From Nocardia yamanashiensis NBRC 100130 (GTDB taxonomy: Bacteria; Actinomycetota; Actinomycetes; Mycobacteriales; Mycobacteriaceae): 64,000 nt of DNA. Shown in pieces: positions 60,293 through 64,000 of the stretch (the first letter of the stretch is position 1; the number at the start of each line of letters is the position of its first letter). Location: assembly GCF_001613325.1 (NCBI RefSeq), contig NZ_BDCD01000014.1:371995-435994 (forward strand). The letters run 5' to 3'. The position numbers and the translations under genes were made by a program. Under the pieces are notes generated by a model. That model saw nothing but the letters and a program-made list of their open reading frames with translations, was not told where the DNA came from and ran no database searches.

Positions 60293-61309
60293 TCAGGCGA
60301 AAAGCGCCAGCTGCCGGTCGTCAGGGTGCGATGCGGCGGAACGAACCTCGGGCTCGTTCGGCCGTTCGCGGTTCAAGCGGTGTTTCTCCAGCAGCGGCTC
60401 GATCCGGCCGCGTAGCCACGCAGAATACTCCGGGGTGACCGAAGTTCCCCGACCATACAGTTGCCGGTAGCGTCGCAGCAGCGCCGGGTGGGCTTCGGCG
60501 AGCCAATTGAGGAACCAGCCGCGGGTGGAACCGCGCAGGTGCATGGGAAACGCGACCACGCTCGCGCCACCGGCCTCGGCGATGGCCCCGAAGAGTTCAT
60601 CGAGCTGCGAGCTGGAATCGGTGAGCAGCGGAATGACCGGTGCCACCATGACATTCACCGCGAAACCGGCATCGGCGAGCGCGCGGATCATTTCCAGGCG
60701 AGCGCGCGGCGAGGGCGTCCCGGGCTCGAGACTGCGCTGCAGTTCCGGATCGAGCATGGCGAGCGAGACGGCCAGATGCACCGGCACCTGCCGGGCGGCC
60801 TGGGTGAGCAGCGGCAGGTCCCGCCGCATGAGCGTGCCCTTGGTGAGAATGGAGAAGCCGGTGCCGGATTCGGCGAGGGCGCTGATGATCCCCGGCATCA
60901 GCCGGTAGCGGCCCTCGGCGCGCTGATAGGGATCGGTATTCGTGCCCAGCGCAACGGTTTCCCGCCGCCAGGAGCGCTTGTGCAGTTCCTTGCGCAGGAT
61001 CGGCACCACATTGGTCTTGACCACGATCTGCGAGTCGAAGTCGGCGCCCGCGCCGAGATCCAGATACTCGTGCGAGGGGCGGGCGAAGCAGTAGCGGCAG
61101 GCGTGCGAACAGCCCCGCATGGGGTTCACGGTCCAGTTGAACGGCAGTGAACCCCCGTCGGGCATCTTGTTCAGCGCGCTCTTGCACAACACCTCGTGAA
61201 AGGTGATGCCCTCGAATTCGGGCGTCTGTACGCTGCGTACGAAGCCGGCACGTTCGAGCCCGGGCAGCGCGCCGTCATCGGCGTCCAGGGTCTGGCTTTG
61301 CCATCGCAC
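60293..61309 (-). CDS. Rv2578c family radical SAM protein
   Basis: 338 residues. The radical SAM cluster motif is CSHACRYCFARP (CxxxCxxC) at about residue 67, followed by EYLD and TNTDPYQRAEGRYRLMPGI, typical of the SplB-like group. It resembles Rv2578c along the whole visible length (DDGALPGL, GITFHEVLCKSALNK, RGSTRGWF). SplB repairs UV spore photoproduct in bacilli; here the substrate is unknown. GTG start. A LexA box is 8 bases upstream, so it should be DNA-damage induced, as reported for the mycobacterial gene. TTGACA at 61345-61340 may be its -35. Confidence 0.92.
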   Translation of the reverse strand: MRWQSQTLDADDGALPGLERAGFVRSVQTPEFEGITFHEVLCKSALNKMPDGGSLPFNWTVNPMRGCSHACRYCFARPSHEYLDLGAGADFDSQIVVKTNVVPILRKELHKRSWRRETVALGTNTDPYQRAEGRYRLMPGIISALAESGTGFSILTKGTLMRRDLPLLTQAARQVPVHLAVSLAMLDPELQRSLEPGTPSPRARLEMIRALADAGFAVNVMVAPVIPLLTDSSSQLDELFGAIAEAGGASVVAFPMHLRGSTRGWFLNWLAEAHPALLRRYRQLYGRGTSVTPEYSAWLRGRIEPLLEKHRLNRERPNEPEVRSAASHPDDRQLALFA

Positions 61310-61317
61310 CGCCCAAG

Positions 61318-61333
61318 TCGAACATTTGTTCTA
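61318..61333 (-). promoter_or_regulatory. LexA (SOS) box of the radical SAM gene
   Basis: Plus-strand TCGAACATTTGTTCTA: TCGAAC-N4-GTTC with a TA instead of GA at the end, one mismatch to the mycobacterial SOS box. It lies just upstream of the GTG at 61309, downstream of a TTGACA -35-like hexamer, so LexA would cover the promoter. Confidence 0.75.
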
Positions 61334-61341
61334 TCGAACTG

Positions 61342-62328
61342 TCAAGCGATCTTCTGCGTGTCGGGCGTGATGGTCGCACCGTTGTAGAAGGCCATCAGGT
61401 CGCGGATGGTCTCCTCGGCCGGGCGCGGCCGGTAACCGAGTTCGGCGGTGGCCTTGTCGTGTTCGACGATCGGCGCGGACAGCAGCGCGCCCATGGACGC
61501 CTTGGAGATGCGGTCCGAACCCAGCGCCTTGGCCGCGGGCTCGAGCACCGGCATGAGCGCGTCGATGACCTTGGCCGGAATCGCGAAGGCGGGCTTGAGC
61601 TTGCCGTTGATGGTCGCGGCCAAGCGGGTGGCCGCCAGCATCTCGGTGAAATGCCCGCCCAGCAGGTAGTTCTCGCCGGTCTTGCCGCGCTCGCCGGCCA
61701 GCACCAGACCCTGCGCCACATCGCGCACGTCGACCAGGTCGAAGCCGCCGGAGATCATGACCGGCACCCGGCCGCGGCCGGCGTCGCGCAGGGTGACATT
61801 GATGCGCGAGTCGGTGTTGTCGACCGGGCCGTACACACCGGTCGGGTTGCAGATCACCGCGTCCAGGCCGGTCTCGATGACCTTGCGCAGCTCGATCTCG
61901 CCCTGCCACTTGGAGCGGTCGTACACCGGCAGATCCGGATCGATGGAACGCGGCGAGCGCTCGTTGATCCGGCCGCCGCAGCTGTACTGGTTGAACGCGT
62001 GAATCGAGCTGGTGTGCACCATGCGCCGCACGCCGACCGCCTTGGCGGCCTCGGCGACCACGCGCACGCCCTCGGTGTTCACCCGCCAGGCCAGATCGTT
62101 CTTGTGAGCCAGGGTGATCAGCGCGACCAGGTGGTAGACCACCTCGGCGCCGTCCAGGGTCTTGCGCATGGACTGCGGGTCCAGCACATCGCCGCTGACC
62201 CAGGTGACACCGGGCTGCGCCGCGCCCTGCACGCGATCGATGGCGGTGACCTCGTGGCCCCGATCGGTAAGCAGGCGAAGCAAATTGGTGCCAAGGAAGC
62301 CGGCGGCGCCGGTGACTGCGACCTTCAT
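61342..62328 (-). CDS. NAD-dependent epimerase/dehydratase or hydroxysteroid dehydrogenase-like SDR
   Basis: 328 residues, extended SDR. Rossmann motif VAVTGAAGFLGTNLLRLL at the N-terminus, catalytic Tyr-Lys in VYDRSKWQGE (YxxxK), Ser in HTSSIHAFN and the substrate-side NPTGVYGPVD. Extended SDRs include sugar epimerases and 3-beta-hydroxysteroid dehydrogenases. A perfect KstR-type site directly upstream favours sterol or lipid metabolism (inference). ATG at 62328, no Shine-Dalgarno, with TATATT about 10 bases upstream, so possibly a very short leader. Confidence 0.9.
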   Translation of the reverse strand: MKVAVTGAAGFLGTNLLRLLTDRGHEVTAIDRVQGAAQPGVTWVSGDVLDPQSMRKTLDGAEVVYHLVALITLAHKNDLAWRVNTEGVRVVAEAAKAVGVRRMVHTSSIHAFNQYSCGGRINERSPRSIDPDLPVYDRSKWQGEIELRKVIETGLDAVICNPTGVYGPVDNTDSRINVTLRDAGRGRVPVMISGGFDLVDVRDVAQGLVLAGERGKTGENYLLGGHFTEMLAATRLAATINGKLKPAFAIPAKVIDALMPVLEPAAKALGSDRISKASMGALLSAPIVEHDKATAELGYRPRPAEETIRDLMAFYNGATITPDTQKIA

Positions 62329-62341
62329 GTGATGAAGAATA

Positions 62342-62355
62342 TAGAACTTGTTCTA
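62342..62355 (-). promoter_or_regulatory. KstR-type operator upstream of the SDR gene
   Basis: TAGAAC-TT-GTTCTA is a perfect 14-base palindrome and fits the KstR consensus TNNAACNNGTTNNA. It lies 14-27 bases upstream of the SDR ATG. The spacing of two bases excludes LexA, which needs four. Confidence 0.7.
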
Positions 62356-62465
62356 ATTTGCAAGAACGGTCCGGCCACGGAGTGTGGTGCACTCGGCACG
62401 CCGTCGTAGACGCCCAGTGGGATATATTCGCTGTTCGCATGTCCACGACGATTTGGGGGGCACTC

Positions 62466-62795
62466 ATGGCCGATCTGTCGGTCGACACCACGGCGGTCCG
62501 CACCTTCGCCGTCGCACAGGACGGCGTGGCCGCGGACATCGCGGGCGCGGGCGGCCTGGACACGGTATCGCACGTGGCGGCCATGACCCCGGTCTTCGGT
62601 TTGATCGGCGCGGACTTCCTGGCCAGTTTCGCGGTGGCCGAGCTGCTGCACGACAAGGACATCAACGCGCTCTCCGGCCGCTTCGCCAAGATCGGGCAGG
62701 CGGCGTTCGGCTCGGCCGGGGCCTACGAGAGCACCGACGGCGATTTCGCGGCCGGGCTCGGCGCCGCGGCGGGCGGCCTCGGGGAGCTCGCATGA
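62466..62795 (+). CDS. Type VII secretion target (Esx-like) protein
   Basis: 109 residues. Starts MADLSVDTTAVRTFAVAQDGVAADIAGAG, the pattern of DUF2580-type ESX-1 secretion-associated helical-hairpin proteins. It ends with FGSAGAYESTDGDFAAGLG; the YExxD-like YESTD is the expected type VII signal (YxxxD/E) placed after helix two. ATG after TTTGGGGGGCACTC. It overlaps the next gene (ATGA), a usual arrangement for a chaperone-like partner plus a larger substrate. Confidence 0.85.
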   Translation: MADLSVDTTAVRTFAVAQDGVAADIAGAGGLDTVSHVAAMTPVFGLIGADFLASFAVAELLHDKDINALSGRFAKIGQAAFGSAGAYESTDGDFAAGLGAAAGGLGELA

Positions 62796-64000
62796 GCCTC
62801 GGCGACTCCGGCGTAATCGGCGCGGCCCCGGCCGCGACCGCGCCCGCCTCCGCGCAGACCCTCGTCCTCGATGCCCCGGGCCTGTTCCCGAACCTGCCCC
62901 TGGGCCAGCTCCCCGATGACATGGCGGCGTTCGAACCGCCCGCATTCGCCTTGTCCCGCAAGGAATTCGAGCAGCCCACCCCACTCTCCGGCGGTATTCC
63001 GCACGGCCTGTCCGGCGGTGGCCGCGGCGAGGAGACCGTCGCGGCCTCGGTTTCCGGTGGCCTGTCCCCCGCGTTCGATGGCGCGCACGGCGTGCTCACC
63101 GGAGCCCAGCAGGCGCTGACCGATGCCCAGGGCGTCCTCGGCGGCGCGCACTCGGCGCTGAACGACGCCCAGTCCGCGCTGAACAACGCACCCGCCGCCC
63201 TCGCCGCCGCACAGACGGCGCTCAGCCAGGCCGCGCTCCCGGCCCTGCCAGCCGATCCGGTCGGCGACCTCATGCAGGGCCTCGCCCTCCCCGCCATCCC
63301 CGGGATGGACGTGCTGTTCCAGCCGTTCCAGCAGCTGCTCAACAGCTTCGGCACCGGCGTGCTGGGTTCGTTCAACCCGGCGACCCTGCTCGGTCAGGGT
63401 TCCAAATTCATCGAGTCCGCGGTGTCGGTGGGCACCGGCGCGCTCAAATCCGTCGAAAGCCTCTGGCAGGGCCAGGCCTCGCAGGGCGCCCAGTCCGCCG
63501 GTCAGCAGGCGCAGCGCCACGGCGAGGAAACCACCCAGCGCGGATTCGACCTCTCCGCCCTCACCGAGCAGGCCGCCGCCATCGTGCAGCGCGGCAATAT
63601 CGAGCTCACCGCGATCGTGCAGTCGTTCGTCGCGCAGGCCACCGCCCTCGCCCCGGTCATCCTGACCCCGCCCGCGCAGACCGCGCTGATCGCCTCGGCC
63701 ACCGAACATCTGGCCGCGGCCATCACCGTCGTGAACACCACCCGCGGCGAACTCGCGGCTCCCACCGCGCAACTCAACGGCATCATCGGCCAGCTCATGG
63801 GCCAGTCCGGCGGCACGAACCCGGCCGAGGTCGCGAAGTCGCTCGCCGAGAACGTCGGGCAGCCCATTCTGGAACAGGCCAAGGGCCTCCTGGAATCCGG
63901 TCTCCAGTCCGCCGCGGGCACCGGAACCGGCGCCGCCGACGGCAAACCCGCCGGCGGCGATCCCGACACCAAGGCCGCGGGCCTCGGCGGAGGCGGCGGC
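62792..64000 (+). CDS. Large Ala/Gln-rich type VII secretion-associated protein, 3' end outside window
   Basis: Open for 403 codons to the right edge without a stop. The first about 90 residues are Pro/Gly-rich (NLPLGQLPDDMAAFEPPAFA). Residues about 100-150 are a helical repeat with period 7 (ALTDAQGVLGGAHSALNDAQ...), likely a coiled coil. Further helices follow (TEQAAAIVQRGNIELTAIVQ; LIASATEHLAAAITVVN), and then a Gly/Thr-rich linker that begins another domain beyond the edge. Coupled to the Esx-like gene. The layout (helical trunk, linker, unseen C-terminus) is that of a type VII effector; no toxin domain is visible yet. Confidence 0.8.
   Translation, partial: MSLGDSGVIGAAPAATAPASAQTLVLDAPGLFPNLPLGQLPDDMAAFEPPAFALSRKEFEQPTPLSGGIPHGLSGGGRGEETVAASVSGGLSPAFDGAHGVLTGAQQALTDAQGVLGGAHSALNDAQSALNNAPAALAAAQTALSQAALPALPADPVGDLMQGLALPAIPGMDVLFQPFQQLLNSFGTGVLGSFNPATLLGQGSKFIESAVSVGTGALKSVESLWQGQASQGAQSAGQQAQRHGEETTQRGFDLSALTEQAAAIVQRGNIELTAIVQSFVAQATALAPVILTPPAQTALIASATEHLAAAITVVNTTRGELAAPTAQLNGIIGQLMGQSGGTNPAEVAKSLAENVGQPILEQAKGLLESGLQSAAGTGTGAADGKPAGGDPDTKAAGLGGGGG

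Noticed and set aside
62342..62355. SOS box upstream of the SDR gene
   Set aside because: The GAAC and GTTC half-sites are separated by two bases, not four, so the site does not fit LexA but does fit KstR.

Overview
The window is a high-GC, gene-dense actinobacterial chromosome segment. Several gene neighbourhoods match the mycobacterial chromosome: pyrR-pyrB-pyrC; nusB-efp-pepQ next to aro genes; aroE-mltG-ruvX-alaS; rarA; aspS next to a zinc metallopeptidase; a Rv2578c-type radical SAM gene. Together with SOS-box, KstR-box and type VII secretion signals this points to a mycolic-acid actinobacterium, most likely Nocardia or a close relative (inference). I see no rRNA, tRNA, CRISPR array, insertion sequence or prophage.

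Layout. 1-3.4 kb: pyrimidine operon on the minus strand, with a PyrR-binding loop in its leader. 3.7-6.5 kb: ROK regulator divergent from an APC permease. 6.6-12 kb: MscS channel, hydrolase, TetR regulator, an AlkB-like repair gene under an SOS box, an FAD monooxygenase and a GXWXG protein. 12.1-16.2 kb: a four-gene cassette encoding a J-domain/pseudokinase, a vWA protein, a divergent PurA paralogue and an NrtR-like Nudix/winged-helix protein. This is the best candidate for an undescribed system. 16.5-19.8 kb: two MDR oxidoreductases, each with its own divergent regulator (HxlR, TetR) and palindromic operators. 19.9-23.7 kb: LppU-like lipoprotein and a large LuxR-family ATPase regulator.

23.8-39 kb: housekeeping block. 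YciI, nusB, efp and pepQ lie on the minus strand. A prepilin peptidase, aroC, aroK and aroB lie on the plus strand. B-4DMT, aroE, mltG, ruvX and alaS lie on the minus strand. Compared with the mycobacterial order, the prepilin peptidase to B-4DMT block is inverted and lacks aroQ. AroK carries long disordered tails. 39-53 kb: acetyltransferase, Uma2, rarA, a Tat-exported PhoD phosphatase, a kinase-fold protein, DUF389, aspS, metallopeptidase, and a coupled SGNH/acyltransferase pair. 53-64 kb: a leaderless 53-aa membrane protein, PHP phosphoesterase, cupin-XRE regulator divergent from an MFS exporter, korAB, an SOS-boxed radical SAM gene, a KstR-boxed SDR gene, and two type VII secretion-type genes, the last running off the window.

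Short in-frame or near-gene tandem repeats recur at 16.2, 17.2, 23.65, 29.7 and 30.4 kb.
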